From: Nocardia acidivorans NBRC 108247
GTDB taxonomy: Bacteria > Actinomycetota > Actinomycetes > Mycobacteriales > Mycobacteriaceae
NCBI RefSeq assembly: GCF_001625085.1
Contig: NZ_BDAW01000084.1
Location: 1-43,336 of the forward strand
DNA: 43,336 bases
Direction of reading: 5' to 3'
Part shown: piece by piece, positions 16,236 to 24,457 of the stretch
Numbering within the stretch: the stretch's first letter is position 1
How the letters are laid out: each line of letters opens with the position of its first letter
Program-made: the position numbers and the translations under genes
The notes under the pieces: generated by a model
The model's database searches: none
Told to the model about the DNA's origin: nothing
What the model saw: only the letters and a program-made list of their open reading frames with translations

Positions 16236-17528
16236 AATCCGGGGCAGTTGAAACACGCTGTGTCCGAGCTGGTTTCAGGCGAGTACGACATCACTCAAGT
16301 TCGATCGGATTGGTGCGGTGCTATCCGGCCGCAGACCAGGTGCCTTTACCGTCAGACGCTCACGGATCCGCGTGTTGAGGTTGCTTCGGGATTTCTGAAG
16401 GCGTCCCATGATTACCGAACTCCTTCCGTTTTGGGTGAAGGCGAGGTGGGCGGGTTGGGCGTCGCGGCGGTGCGGGACTTGCGGTCGGCCCGGCCGGTCG
16501 CCTCGGTCGAGGAGTTGGAGCGCTTCGAGACCGATGTGCTGGCGGGGTTCGTGCTGGCGCGTGCGGCAACGGGGTTGGCCGATGGCACGATCCGGGGCGA
16601 TCTGAGCAATCTGGAGCAGATCCGGTCGTGGTTCGGCCACCCGTTATGGGAGATGGAGCCACCGGACGCGGACGTCTACTTCGGGCAGGTGTTGCGCGGG
16701 GTGCCCAGCGGCACTCGACTGGCACGGGCGGCGGCGCTGTCGGTGTATTTCGAGTTCTTGGAGTTGCGACACAAGGTCGAGTTGCACGCCATGACCGGCC
16801 GAGTCGTAGAGTGCCCGATCGATGAGATGAATCGACCGCGGGATCGCAAGGACGCCAAGCTACGAATCCCGCCGCACCGCGACGAAGTCGAAACACTGTT
16901 CGCCGGGTGGGCGCAAGAGCTGGCGACCTGCCGCAAGTTCGCACCGACCGCGCGGAACTACACCGCGTCGCGGCTGATGGCCGAGATCGGGTTGCGGATC
17001 AATGAGACCCGCCATCTCGATCTGGACGATATCCGCTGGGAGCTGGGGTATTTCGGCAAGCTCCACGTCCGTATCGGTAAGGGGTCGCGAGGGTCGGGGC
17101 CGCGTGAGCGGATGGTACCGCTGCTCAATGGTGCCGACCGGCTGCTGCGCTGGTATATCGAGGATGTGTGGGGCCAGTTCGACGACGACTACACCCGCCC
17201 TGGTGCCCCGCTGCTGCCCTCGGAGCGGACCGCCACTGATGGGTCGCGAAATCGAGTCGGATACAACGCGTTACGAAGCGGCTTGGCCGAGGCGACGGCG
17301 GCGTATCTGCCGCAGTGGGTGGGCCGGATGTCGCCGCACGTGTTGCGCCATTACTGCGCCTCACAGCTGTACCTGAACGGGGTGGATTTGATCTCGATCC
17401 AGGAGATGTACGGCCACGCGTGGGTGGCGACCACGATGAAATACGTTCACGTGCACCGCACCCGGATCGAAGAGGCGTGGGTCGCCGGTCAGCGTCGCGC
17501 TGCTGCCCGGCTGGAAGGACTGATGTGA
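16227..17528 (+). CDS. Tyrosine recombinase (first member of a recombinase trio)
   Basis: The protein has up to 433 residues; the first 70 may not be translated because the first ATG lies inside the terminator. A SAM-like core-binding domain spans about 90-180 (GLADGTIRGDLSNLEQIRSWF). The catalytic domain follows with Arg in LMAEIGLRINETRHL near 260, Lys in RIGKGSRG near 285, HxxR in SPHVLRHYC near 375, His in MYGHAW near 400, and nucleophile Tyr in TTMKYVHVH near 410. All catalytic residues are present. The next gene starts immediately after its stop. It may move the trio itself or the larger element; it is 12 kb from the proposed attachment site. Confidence 0.9.
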   Translation: MIGNPGQLKHAVSELVSGEYDITQVRSDWCGAIRPQTRCLYRQTLTDPRVEVASGFLKASHDYRTPSVLGEGEVGGLGVAAVRDLRSARPVASVEELERFETDVLAGFVLARAATGLADGTIRGDLSNLEQIRSWFGHPLWEMEPPDADVYFGQVLRGVPSGTRLARAAALSVYFEFLELRHKVELHAMTGRVVECPIDEMNRPRDRKDAKLRIPPHRDEVETLFAGWAQELATCRKFAPTARNYTASRLMAEIGLRINETRHLDLDDIRWELGYFGKLHVRIGKGSRGSGPRERMVPLLNGADRLLRWYIEDVWGQFDDDYTRPGAPLLPSERTATDGSRNRVGYNALRSGLAEATAAYLPQWVGRMSPHVLRHYCASQLYLNGVDLISIQEMYGHAWVATTMKYVHVHRTRIEEAWVAGQRRAAARLEGLM

Positions 17529-17855
17529 ATGCGGTGGAACCTGCGCCTGGCGGCGGCCAACCGCGGCATCTGGCAAGCCTCGGATTTGCAGCGGTTGCTG
17601 GCCGAGCACGGGCTGGTGATCTCCGCAGGCAAGATGTCGCACCTGTGGTCGGGACGGCCGGCCTCGATCAAGCTCGCAGATCTGGATGTGATCTGCGTAG
17701 TCCTGGGCTGCGGTGTCGGCGAGTTGCTGATTCCCGAACCCGACACGGTGACCCGTCCCGATTCCGCTGTCGACGAGGCGGTGACCGCAGCGGAGAAGCC
17801 TCGACCGCGCGTGATCCCGCGCCGCCGCGACGGGCGCTCGATGCCCCCAGGATGA
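17529..17855 (+). CDS. Small Cro/CI-like HTH protein (trio member)
   Basis: The protein has 108 residues and begins directly after the recombinase stop. Residues 1-70 are a lambda-repressor-like HTH of the YozG/XRE_N type (LQRLLAEHGLVISAGKMSHL, then LADLDVICVVLGCGVGELL). The C-terminal 35 residues are basic and Pro-rich. It is sandwiched between two recombinase-like genes with gaps of 0 and 3 bases, so all three are one unit. It probably binds DNA as an accessory or excision factor, or represses the unit. Confidence 0.85.
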   Translation: MRWNLRLAAANRGIWQASDLQRLLAEHGLVISAGKMSHLWSGRPASIKLADLDVICVVLGCGVGELLIPEPDTVTRPDSAVDEAVTAAEKPRPRVIPRRRDGRSMPPG

Positions 17856-17858
17856 GCC

Positions 17859-19490
17859 ATGGTCACTCGTAACGGTGGCGACCCGAAAATCGCGCGCTCG
17901 GTGACCAGTTGCGCGGAGTGCCTGGCCTGGGGGCAGATGTACGCCCAGGGTGTGTGCCTGGCCTGCTACAACCTCTCTGCCCGCTACCGTGACTGTGTCG
18001 GAGTCTGTCCGGCCTGCCTTCGGAAGGTGCCACTCAAGGACGGCTACTGCCGCCTGTGTTGGTGCCAAGCACGGCTCGATCGCGCCGCTGAAGCCGAAAA
18101 CGCCCGCGACAGAGTGGTTCTCGCCCCCTACCTCCCCCGGGTCCGCTACCACCAACTGTTCCTGGCCGACAACTATCAGCCACACGCCCCGCCACGCGAA
18201 ACAGCACGGCGGCGCGGAACCAAGGGCCGTCCACCGAAACCGGTACCGCCACCGGCATTCCGGCCGAACCCCGTCGGCGCGCAACTGACACTGCTCACCG
18301 GCCTGCCCCGCACCTACCGGCCAGCCAGCGTCGATCTGAGATCGGTTGTCGCACCGGATAATCCATGGCTCGCTTGGGCGCTGCACATGGCGTGTACGAC
18401 GGCCGAGACCTACGGCTTCGACCCGACGGTGCGCCGAGCGCTCAACCGGAACCTGATCATGCTGCTGGCCACCCATGCCGACGGCGACCTTGTGCAGGTC
18501 TCGGATTTCCACCGGCTCATCCGCCGCCACGGCGGCGCGTTGGTCCATGTCCTCGACATCTTGTCCACGATGGGGATCCTGTTCGACGACCGACCGCCGA
18601 TCTTCGATACCTGGCTGGCCGCCAAACTCGACGGCCTCGCCCCGGCCATCGCCCACCACGTCGAACAGTGGGCCCACACCCTCCACGACGGAGGACCCCG
18701 CCAACGCGCCCGCGCACCCACCACCGCCATGGCCTACCTCAACGCGGCACGACCAGCCCTGCTGGCGTGGTCGGCCTGCCACGACCATCTGCGCGAGATC
18801 ACCCGCAACGAAGTGCTTGCCCATTTGGCCGATCTTCGTGGCGAGCCACGAGCGATTGCCCTGGTTGGCTTACGGTCCCTGTTCGAGTGGGCCAGGCGCA
18901 ACAACGTGATCTTCCGCGACCCGTGCGCCCGGATCCGGGACGCCGCGAAACAGCGACGGATCTGGCAGCGCCTGTCCGACGAGGAGATCGCGGCCGTGTT
19001 GCGCGCCGCGGACACCACGGCGGCGCGACTGTGTGTCGCGCTGGCAGCCGTCTATGCGGCTCGCCCCCGTCAGATCCGGGCCTTGACGCTCGAGGACGTA
19101 GACCTTGGAAACCGGCGCATCGTCCTGGCAGGCCGGAGCCTTCCACTCGATGAGCTGACCGCCACGATGCTGCACGAATGGCTCGACCACCGACGCGTCC
19201 GCTGGCCGCGCACCGCGAATCCTCACCTGCTCGTCAGCAAGGAAAGCGCGCTGCGTACCGGTGCGGTCAGTGGCGTGTTCCTGCAGAATCTACGTGGCCT
19301 CACCGCCACGCTGGAACGGCTGCGCATCGACCGGCAACTCGAGGAAGCCATCACCTGCGGCGCCGATCCGCTGCACCTGGCGGTGGTATTCGGGATCACC
19401 GATACCACTGCCATCCGATGGGCCCGCAACGCACGACAACTGGCGAGCCCACCGCCTCCGCACTCAACAACCGATAATCCACCCGAGTAA
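17859..19490 (+). CDS. Zinc-ribbon, catalytically degenerate recombinase-like protein (trio member)
   Basis: The protein has 543 residues. The first 70 carry several Cys pairs (CAECLAWG, CLACYN, CPACLRK, CRLCWC), a probable double zinc ribbon. The region from about 265 to 520 follows the tyrosine-recombinase plan: core-binding helices (TAMAYLNAARPALLAWSA), then LCVALAAVYAARPRQIRALT where the first catalytic Arg would lie. In the final part, HxxR is not found, and the Tyr position reads DTTAIRWARN with Trp. It therefore looks unable to cleave DNA and more likely supports the active recombinase. Similar actinobacterial proteins are sometimes named Fis-family, without clear reason. Confidence 0.75.
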   Translation: MVTRNGGDPKIARSVTSCAECLAWGQMYAQGVCLACYNLSARYRDCVGVCPACLRKVPLKDGYCRLCWCQARLDRAAEAENARDRVVLAPYLPRVRYHQLFLADNYQPHAPPRETARRRGTKGRPPKPVPPPAFRPNPVGAQLTLLTGLPRTYRPASVDLRSVVAPDNPWLAWALHMACTTAETYGFDPTVRRALNRNLIMLLATHADGDLVQVSDFHRLIRRHGGALVHVLDILSTMGILFDDRPPIFDTWLAAKLDGLAPAIAHHVEQWAHTLHDGGPRQRARAPTTAMAYLNAARPALLAWSACHDHLREITRNEVLAHLADLRGEPRAIALVGLRSLFEWARRNNVIFRDPCARIRDAAKQRRIWQRLSDEEIAAVLRAADTTAARLCVALAAVYAARPRQIRALTLEDVDLGNRRIVLAGRSLPLDELTATMLHEWLDHRRVRWPRTANPHLLVSKESALRTGAVSGVFLQNLRGLTATLERLRIDRQLEEAITCGADPLHLAVVFGITDTTAIRWARNARQLASPPPPHSTTDNPPE

Positions 19491-19609
19491 TTAGGCACCG
19501 GACCCGCCTCAGACTGCATGTTGATGATCATCTTCGCTACACAGCGAACCGTGCCAGGTACGAACCCGTGCACAAGGCCCTTGCCATCACTGGTCTGCGC
19601 TGTGGGTGC

Positions 19610-20101
19610 TCACCGCGCGGAGCGAACGTCGATCCCGGTGCGAAGCCGACGAACATACACATCCTGCGCTGCACGAGCGACCACGTTGCCGTCGGCGTCG
19701 TGGATCGTGGTGGAGTGCGTGGTGATCGACTTGGCACCGTCACTGGTGGCCTGCCGAATCTCCTCCGCCTGCACCGAGTCGAGTTCCATAGTCGCGGTGA
19801 CGATCCCGCGCCCGGGCGCGACGAACTCGATACTGGATCTGGCGCTCCAGACCCGATAGCCCTCGCCGAGCTGCCCGCGTGCCATGAGTCCGAAGAACGG
19901 ATCGGTCATCGAGTACAGCGTGCCGCCGAAGGCGGCACCATTGATGTTGCGATTCCAGGGACGGACTCGATGCGATACCCGGACCGAGGTCCAATCATCG
20001 GCAACGTGTTCGACCCGCACGCCCGCGAACAACAGCGGCGGATATGCGCTCATCAGATACCGAAACGCACGTGCCGAAGGTAACCGCACCGATTCCCCCA
20101 T
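19610..20101 (-). CDS. Hotdog-fold (DUF4442/PaaI-like) thioesterase-related protein
   Basis: The protein has 163 residues. The pattern NRNINGAAFGGTLYSMTDPFFGLM near 60-85 is the hotdog helix with the preceding loop found in DUF4442 proteins. Later strands (SSIEFVAPGRGIVTATMEL, HDADGNVVARAAQDVYVRR) complete the fold. The family is related to acyl-CoA thioesterases; activity here is untested. The gene follows bioB on the same strand, so it may act on an acyl intermediate or only be co-transcribed. Several in-frame ATGs exist upstream; I chose 20101, where the conserved part begins. Confidence 0.75.
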   Translation of the reverse strand: MGESVRLPSARAFRYLMSAYPPLLFAGVRVEHVADDWTSVRVSHRVRPWNRNINGAAFGGTLYSMTDPFFGLMARGQLGEGYRVWSARSSIEFVAPGRGIVTATMELDSVQAEEIRQATSDGAKSITTHSTTIHDADGNVVARAAQDVYVRRLRTGIDVRSAR

Positions 20102-20239
20102 TCTGTTCATCGTGAAGCCCATTTCACCGTGTTCGCGACTGCCGCAGGTGGCGGCACTCGCCATGTTGAGCACGCTGAGGAGATCAACCCGCCTCAGCCA
20201 CAGTCTTTTAAGTCTTTCGGCGGGATTTCGCCCATCGTT

Positions 20240-21304
20240 TCAGGCGTTGGCAGGTAAGTCTGTTCCGGCGCCCCGTCGACGGAGCGCTACGAGGTCGTGG
20301 CGTGGCTGTGGAAGTGTTTGCTCATCTGAGCCTTCAACGGTGAATCCCGCATCGGTGATCATCTGACGATCGTCGACACCGGGCTGGCCTTCGCTGGTCA
20401 GGTAGTCGCCCAGGAAGATCGAGTTGGCCAGGTGCAGCGCCAGGGGTTGCAGGCTGCGGAGGTGGATCTCGCGACCACCGGCAAGCCGGACCTCCACGTC
20501 CGGGAAGAAGAACCGGAACACCGCGAGGATGCGGAGACAGCGCTCCGGGGTGAGGTCCCACCGGTCGCCCAATGGGGTTCCCTCGAACGGGATCAGGAAA
20601 TTCACCGGCACCGAATCCGGATCGAGTTCGCGCAGCGCGATCGCCACATCGACGATGTCCTCATCGGATTCACCCATGCCGAAAATCGCCCCGGAGCACG
20701 GCGACAATCCCGCTGCGCTGGCGCGCGCGAGCGTGTCCACACGATCAGCGAAAGTATGCGTCGTGCAGATGTCGGAGTAGCGGGCTTCAGCGGTGTTGAG
20801 GTTGTGGCTGTAGGCGTGCGCGCCCGCCGCGGCGAGCCGGTCGGCCTGCCCCTCGCTCAGCAAACCCAGGCACGCGCAGATCTCGACGTTCGGATTGTCG
20901 GTTTTGATTGCGGCGATGGTGTTTTCGACCCGAGTGAGGTCGCGCTCACCGGGTCCGCGCCCGCTGGCGACGAGGCAGACACGTTTCGCGCCCGCGCGTA
21001 TCGCATGGTCGGCGATCTGCGCTGCCTTGTCCGGTGAGATCCATGAGTACTTGAGTACCTCAGATTTCGAACCGAGGCGCTGGGAGCAATAGCCGCAATC
21101 TTCAGGACACAAACCGCTTTTCATGTTGATGATCGTGTTTAGTTTGACTCGCATCCCGAAGAACTCACGCCGCACCCGAGATCCCGCGCCGATCACGTCG
21201 ATCAGCGGTTCCGAACCCTCAAGCAGCGCAAGCGCTTCCGCCCGGGTAGGAGCTATCCCGCGTAACGCCTTGTCTACCAATAGGTTCAACAATCCACTCG
21301 TCAT
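20240..21304 (-). CDS. bioB: Biotin synthase
   Basis: The protein has 354 residues, a usual BioB length. BioB is a radical SAM enzyme that inserts sulfur into dethiobiotin in the last step of biotin synthesis. The [4Fe-4S] motif CxxxCxxC is seen in CPEDCGYCSQR near residue 65. Cys residues for the [2Fe-2S] cluster lie in RVCLVASG and EICACLG, and the FFFPDVEVRLAGGRE segment supplies the conserved Arg. I chose the ATG at 21304; the frame is open further upstream but that stretch is non-coding in character. A BioQ-type operator overlaps its promoter. No other biotin genes are nearby. Confidence 0.93.
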   Translation of the reverse strand: MTSGLLNLLVDKALRGIAPTRAEALALLEGSEPLIDVIGAGSRVRREFFGMRVKLNTIINMKSGLCPEDCGYCSQRLGSKSEVLKYSWISPDKAAQIADHAIRAGAKRVCLVASGRGPGERDLTRVENTIAAIKTDNPNVEICACLGLLSEGQADRLAAAGAHAYSHNLNTAEARYSDICTTHTFADRVDTLARASAAGLSPCSGAIFGMGESDEDIVDVAIALRELDPDSVPVNFLIPFEGTPLGDRWDLTPERCLRILAVFRFFFPDVEVRLAGGREIHLRSLQPLALHLANSIFLGDYLTSEGQPGVDDRQMITDAGFTVEGSDEQTLPQPRHDLVALRRRGAGTDLPANA

Positions 21305-21325
21305 GACAGGCAAACTACCTCGAGA

Positions 21326-21340
21326 TTGAACACTGTTCAA
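21326..21340 (-). promoter_or_regulatory. BioQ-type operator overlapping the bioB promoter
   Basis: TTGAACACTGTTCAA is a perfect palindrome around one central base, matching the known TGAAC-N3-GTTCA form of actinobacterial BioQ (TetR-family) sites. On the minus strand its TTGAAC can serve as a -35 box, followed 17 bases later by TAGTTT as -10. Transcription would then begin at or very near the bioB ATG, giving a leaderless mRNA repressed by BioQ. Confidence 0.75.
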
Positions 21341-21638
21341 GTATGGTGATGAACAGCCATTATTCTGGCAAGCAGGTCGCTCACCGTCGATGATGACAGC
21401 CTTAAAGAGATCCAGACCGTGGTTCGACAGCCGTGGCCATAGTCGGTGGATCACCTTGCACGGCAACGCAAGAGGGAAGGATCGATGACCGGGGAGACCG
21501 CGTTTCGCACCCCCAGCTGACGGCGTAGCGAATATTTTTGGGGTGCAGCGAATCTCGGATCGCCGAGATGCACGCGACGGCGATGCGTGCCTATGGTGGT
21601 GATGGTTCCACAGTGGCAATTCCTGACAGGAGGCGGCA
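21341..21638. other. Divergent intergenic region, mostly featureless
   Basis: About 300 bases separate bioB from the VOC gene. A small hairpin, ATCTCGG (21552-21558) with CCGAGAT (21563-21569), lies about 70 bases before the VOC gene. GGAGGCGG near 21631 is its ribosome-binding site. No gene is seen. Confidence 0.4.
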
Positions 21639-22004
21639 ATGGCGATAGGTAGGCTGGGGGCCATCGCGCTCGACAGCGATGATGCCAAGATGCTCGGGCG
21701 CTTCTACCGCGACCTACTCGACCTCGAAGTCGTCTACGAATCCGAGGAACTGGTCGCCTTGAAAGCCGACGGCGTCTTCGTCACCGTCGAACGAGTTCTG
21801 GACTATCGGCCACCCGATTGGCCGGGCAATGCCATCCCCAAGCAGATTCATCTCGACGTGTTCGTCGACGACTTGGACGAGGCGGAAGGAGCCGCACTGG
21901 CGATCGGGGCACGCAAGCCACAGACCCAGCCCGCACCAGCGAAGTGGCGCGTATTGCTCGACCCGTCAGGTCATCCGTTTTGCCTGACGATTCCGGCATC
22001 ATGA
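21639..22004 (+). CDS. VOC-family (glyoxalase-like) protein
   Basis: The protein has 121 residues, one vicinal-oxygen-chelate unit in two halves. The first (LGAIALDSDDAKMLGRFYRDLL) and second (QIHLDVFVDDLDEAEGAALA) beta-alpha-beta units are clear, and it ends RVLLDPSGHPFCLTIP. This is the compact glyoxalase_6-like type common in actinobacteria. Candidate metal ligands are His in QIHLDV and Glu in LVALKAD/VTVE positions, but the reaction cannot be told. A strong GGAGGCGG site precedes the ATG. Confidence 0.85.
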   Translation: MAIGRLGAIALDSDDAKMLGRFYRDLLDLEVVYESEELVALKADGVFVTVERVLDYRPPDWPGNAIPKQIHLDVFVDDLDEAEGAALAIGARKPQTQPAPAKWRVLLDPSGHPFCLTIPAS

Positions 22005-22176
22005 CCGCGCACGCTGGCACGGTCTCAAGTGGCCGAGATTTGGGCGAGTTGCCCTTCGCAGCAACTCAATTCGCGTCGTTGCGGTATCGAGAATCGTGGG
22101 GTCGGGCGGAGTTGAGATGCGCCGCCGCGCTGTTGGTGATTGGATCAATTCAGGACACCATCGTCGAGGGGAAAGC

Positions 22177-22677
22177 GTGACCGAACTGCGGAAGGCGATC
22201 CTGGCCGGCGGATGCTTCTGGGGGATTCAAGAACTGATCCACCGACAACCCGGAGTCGTGTCGACGCGGGTCGGCTACACCGGTGGCCGACCCGGCCGCC
22301 CGACCCCCCGCGACCACCGAGGCCACGCCGAGGCCATCGAGATCCTCTACGATCCCACACTCACCGATTACCGGACGATGCTCGAGTTCTTCTTCCAAAT
22401 CCACGACCCGACAACGCAAGACCGGCAGGGCCGCTATCTCGGCTCGGGCTACCGTTCTGTGGTCTTCTATGTCGACGACGAGCAGAAGCGCATCGCACTG
22501 ACCACGATCGTCGATGTCGAGGACTCCGGCTTGTGGCCCGGCAAGGTGGTCACCGAACTGGTTCCCGCCGGTGATTTCTGGGACGCTCCTGCCGAACACC
22601 AGCACTACCTGCAACGCAACCCGGAAGGCGACTCCTGCCATTTTCCGCGACCAGGATGGAAGTTGCCGAAGCGATAG
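22177..22677 (+). CDS. msrA: Peptide methionine sulfoxide reductase A
   Basis: The protein has 166 residues, a usual short MsrA. It reduces methionine-S-sulfoxide in proteins using a catalytic Cys, here in GGCFWGIQE near residue 14. Other family marks follow: GYTGGRP, HAEAIEILYDP near 52, FFQIHDPTTQDRQGRYLGS near 72, YRSVVFY, and AEHQHYLQRNP near 145. I chose the GTG at 22177 with GAGGGGA upstream; earlier in-frame ATGs precede no conserved sequence. A second C-terminal Cys (DSCHF) may serve as the resolving residue. Confidence 0.92.
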   Translation: MTELRKAILAGGCFWGIQELIHRQPGVVSTRVGYTGGRPGRPTPRDHRGHAEAIEILYDPTLTDYRTMLEFFFQIHDPTTQDRQGRYLGSGYRSVVFYVDDEQKRIALTTIVDVEDSGLWPGKVVTELVPAGDFWDAPAEHQHYLQRNPEGDSCHFPRPGWKLPKR

Positions 22678-22803
22678 AGCCGTTCAGCAGCAGGCGGACC
22701 ACGTCGGCTCACACCGCGGTTCGCCGAGTTCCGCGTCAACCCGAGTGCGCTCATCCCAGGCTAGAGCCGACGATCACTCGGGTTCCCACGAAAGATGCTT
22801 CAG

Positions 22804-23700
22804 TTATTGCGAACCCGAGCAGTTCAGTGGCTTGCGGAACACCAGAACGTCTTCGTGTGCGATGAGGTGGGTCGGCAGGCCCGCCTGGCGCTTCTTGACC
22901 ACGAAATCGCGTTGGAAGAAGCTTGAGCGCGCGATGAACTCGCCCTCGGCCAGGCGCCCCAGCAGTGCGACGCAGCGTTCGGTCGGTTCGAGTCCAGCCA
23001 GGGTGGCGCAGGTGAGGATGTGGGCGGGTAGGTCGATCAGTTCGGTGTGCTGTCGCCACGGGCGGGCGGTGATGACGAGGTGCCCGCCGGGGCACACGTA
23101 GGGCGCGCTCGCGGCCAGGACGCGCGTGAATCCCGAGAGCAGTCGGCCCAAGCCGACGTTGGCGAGTTGCCCGCGGTCGAGAGCAGACGACCCGTAACGG
23201 TGGTTGATTTTCCGCACACCTTCACCGGGTTTGGTCTTGACGTGTCCGTGGGTCGAGTCGCCGTAGGGCGGGGAGGTGATCACCAGGTCCACCATGCCGA
23301 GGTAGTCGGCGGGCAGAACCGAATCGAGGCGGCGCGCGTCGCCGCAGTACACAGCAGCGTCGGCGTCGTATCCGGCGGTGCGGGCGAGGTCGATATTGGC
23401 GCGAGCGACGACGGCCCACCGGGTTTCGTATTCGCAGCCCAGCGCACGACGGCCCAGATGCAGAGCTTCGACCAGCGTGGTGCCCGTGCCGCACATCGGG
23501 TCCAGCACCAGATCCCCGGACCGGGTGTAGGTGGCGATGGCGTGGGCGGCGACGGCGGGCAGCATTTTGGCGGGGTGGGCGGTGCCGTCCGGGTGGTAAC
23601 GGCCCCGACGTTGGGTGGCCGGGGCGTGTTGCCCGGTCGCCCATACCGATACCGGTAGGGCGGGTTCAGGGCCGGACGCGGTGGTGGGGAGTGCGTTCAT
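22804..23700 (-). CDS. SAM-dependent DNA methyltransferase (TSPPY type)
   Basis: The protein has 298 residues. Motif I is LVLDPMCGTGTTLVEA near 65, followed by a Glu-containing strand (GCEYETRW) and a GDARRL segment. The catalytic motif IV TSPPYGD lies near 140. This motif marks amino-methylating DNA methyltransferases (N4-cytosine or N6-adenine). No restriction gene is beside it, so it is orphan; protection of the element from host restriction or regulation are the likely jobs. ATG is preceded by GGAAGGA. It follows the gene at 23737-24387 by 36 bases on the same strand. Confidence 0.88.
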   Translation of the reverse strand: MNALPTTASGPEPALPVSVWATGQHAPATQRRGRYHPDGTAHPAKMLPAVAAHAIATYTRSGDLVLDPMCGTGTTLVEALHLGRRALGCEYETRWAVVARANIDLARTAGYDADAAVYCGDARRLDSVLPADYLGMVDLVITSPPYGDSTHGHVKTKPGEGVRKINHRYGSSALDRGQLANVGLGRLLSGFTRVLAASAPYVCPGGHLVITARPWRQHTELIDLPAHILTCATLAGLEPTERCVALLGRLAEGEFIARSSFFQRDFVVKKRQAGLPTHLIAHEDVLVFRKPLNCSGSQ

Positions 23701-23736
23701 GGCGATCCTTCCGAGCAGGGCTGGCAGCGGCTGGGG

Positions 23737-24387
23737 TTATGCGGCAGGGTCGAGCGCGGCGGCGGGGTGCTGGTCCTCGGGACGCAGGAAGACGGTCAGG
23801 TCGGTGTGGACGACCAGGTGCCGGGGCTCGCGCTCGCGTGGTTCGGCCGCCTCCGGTGTGGCGATGGTGTCGTTCTTGATGGGGGCGGCGACGATGTGGG
23901 CGAAATAGAGCAGGTCAGCGGCTTGGGCTGCGGTCACGACCGCTCCGGTGGGGTCGTGCAGGATGCCGGTCGGGGTGTGTGTGCAGCGGGTCAGCACGGC
24001 CAGGATCGCCCCGCCTCGCAGCTGGTCGGCCGCTGCGAACCCGAGGCGGGTGTGGATGTCGGGGCTGTAGGGGTGTTCGGGGTCGGGTAGCAGGCTGGCG
24101 AGGATGAGGTCGGCCTCGCCGCGGGTGGCCGGCGAGTTGGTCAGTGCCCGGGTGGTGATCTCGCGGCCGGTGTCGGCGAGGTCGGTGGCGGCGCGGCGGG
24201 CGGTGAGCTGATGGGTCGCGGTGGCCGCGAGCAGTTGCACTCGGGCTGCGGGGTGGCTGAATTCGATGATCGCGCGGCGCAGCACCTCGGTCGGCCACAG
24301 CTGGCCTGGCTCAGGCACGTCGGTGGGGCCGCAGGCCCAGATCGAGGCGGGGACGGCGGGCATGGGGGTGGGGTGGGATTCGGTCAT
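23737..24387 (-). CDS. Methyltransferase-associated protein, possibly a degenerate paralogue
   Basis: The protein has 216 residues. Its N terminus (PAVPASIWACGP) closely parallels the start of the neighbouring methyltransferase (PALPVSVWATGQ), and the following helix and strand (LRRAIIEFSHPAARVQLLAAT) align with the segment leading to motif I. It has no DPMCGTGTT-like loop and no TSPPY motif. It may be an inactive partner or specificity subunit, though common ancestry is only suggested by this short similarity. I chose the ATG at 24387 with GAAGGG upstream. The shared promoter motif lies about 35 bases further up. Confidence 0.65.
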   Translation of the reverse strand: MTESHPTPMPAVPASIWACGPTDVPEPGQLWPTEVLRRAIIEFSHPAARVQLLAATATHQLTARRAATDLADTGREITTRALTNSPATRGEADLILASLLPDPEHPYSPDIHTRLGFAAADQLRGGAILAVLTRCTHTPTGILHDPTGAVVTAAQAADLLYFAHIVAAPIKNDTIATPEAAEPREREPRHLVVHTDLTVFLRPEDQHPAAALDPAA

Positions 24388-24422
24388 GGGTGGCGGCCCT
24401 TCGTGAGGACGGAGTAACTCCT

Positions 24423-24457
24423 GCACCCGGTACTGCGTCTCCGCAGTCGAAAAGTCC
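24423..24457 (-). promoter_or_regulatory. Shared promoter-like motif, copy C
   Basis: On the minus strand this reads GGACTTTTC, 15 bases, GTACCGGGTGC. The 11-base right half is identical in all three copies. It ends 35 bases before the start of the methyltransferase-associated gene and points at it, as a promoter would. Confidence 0.6.

Noticed and set aside
19491..19609. Right-end inverted repeat of the recombinase trio
   Set aside because: A GATGATCATC palindrome is present but has no matching partner before 16227, so unit ends cannot be defined.
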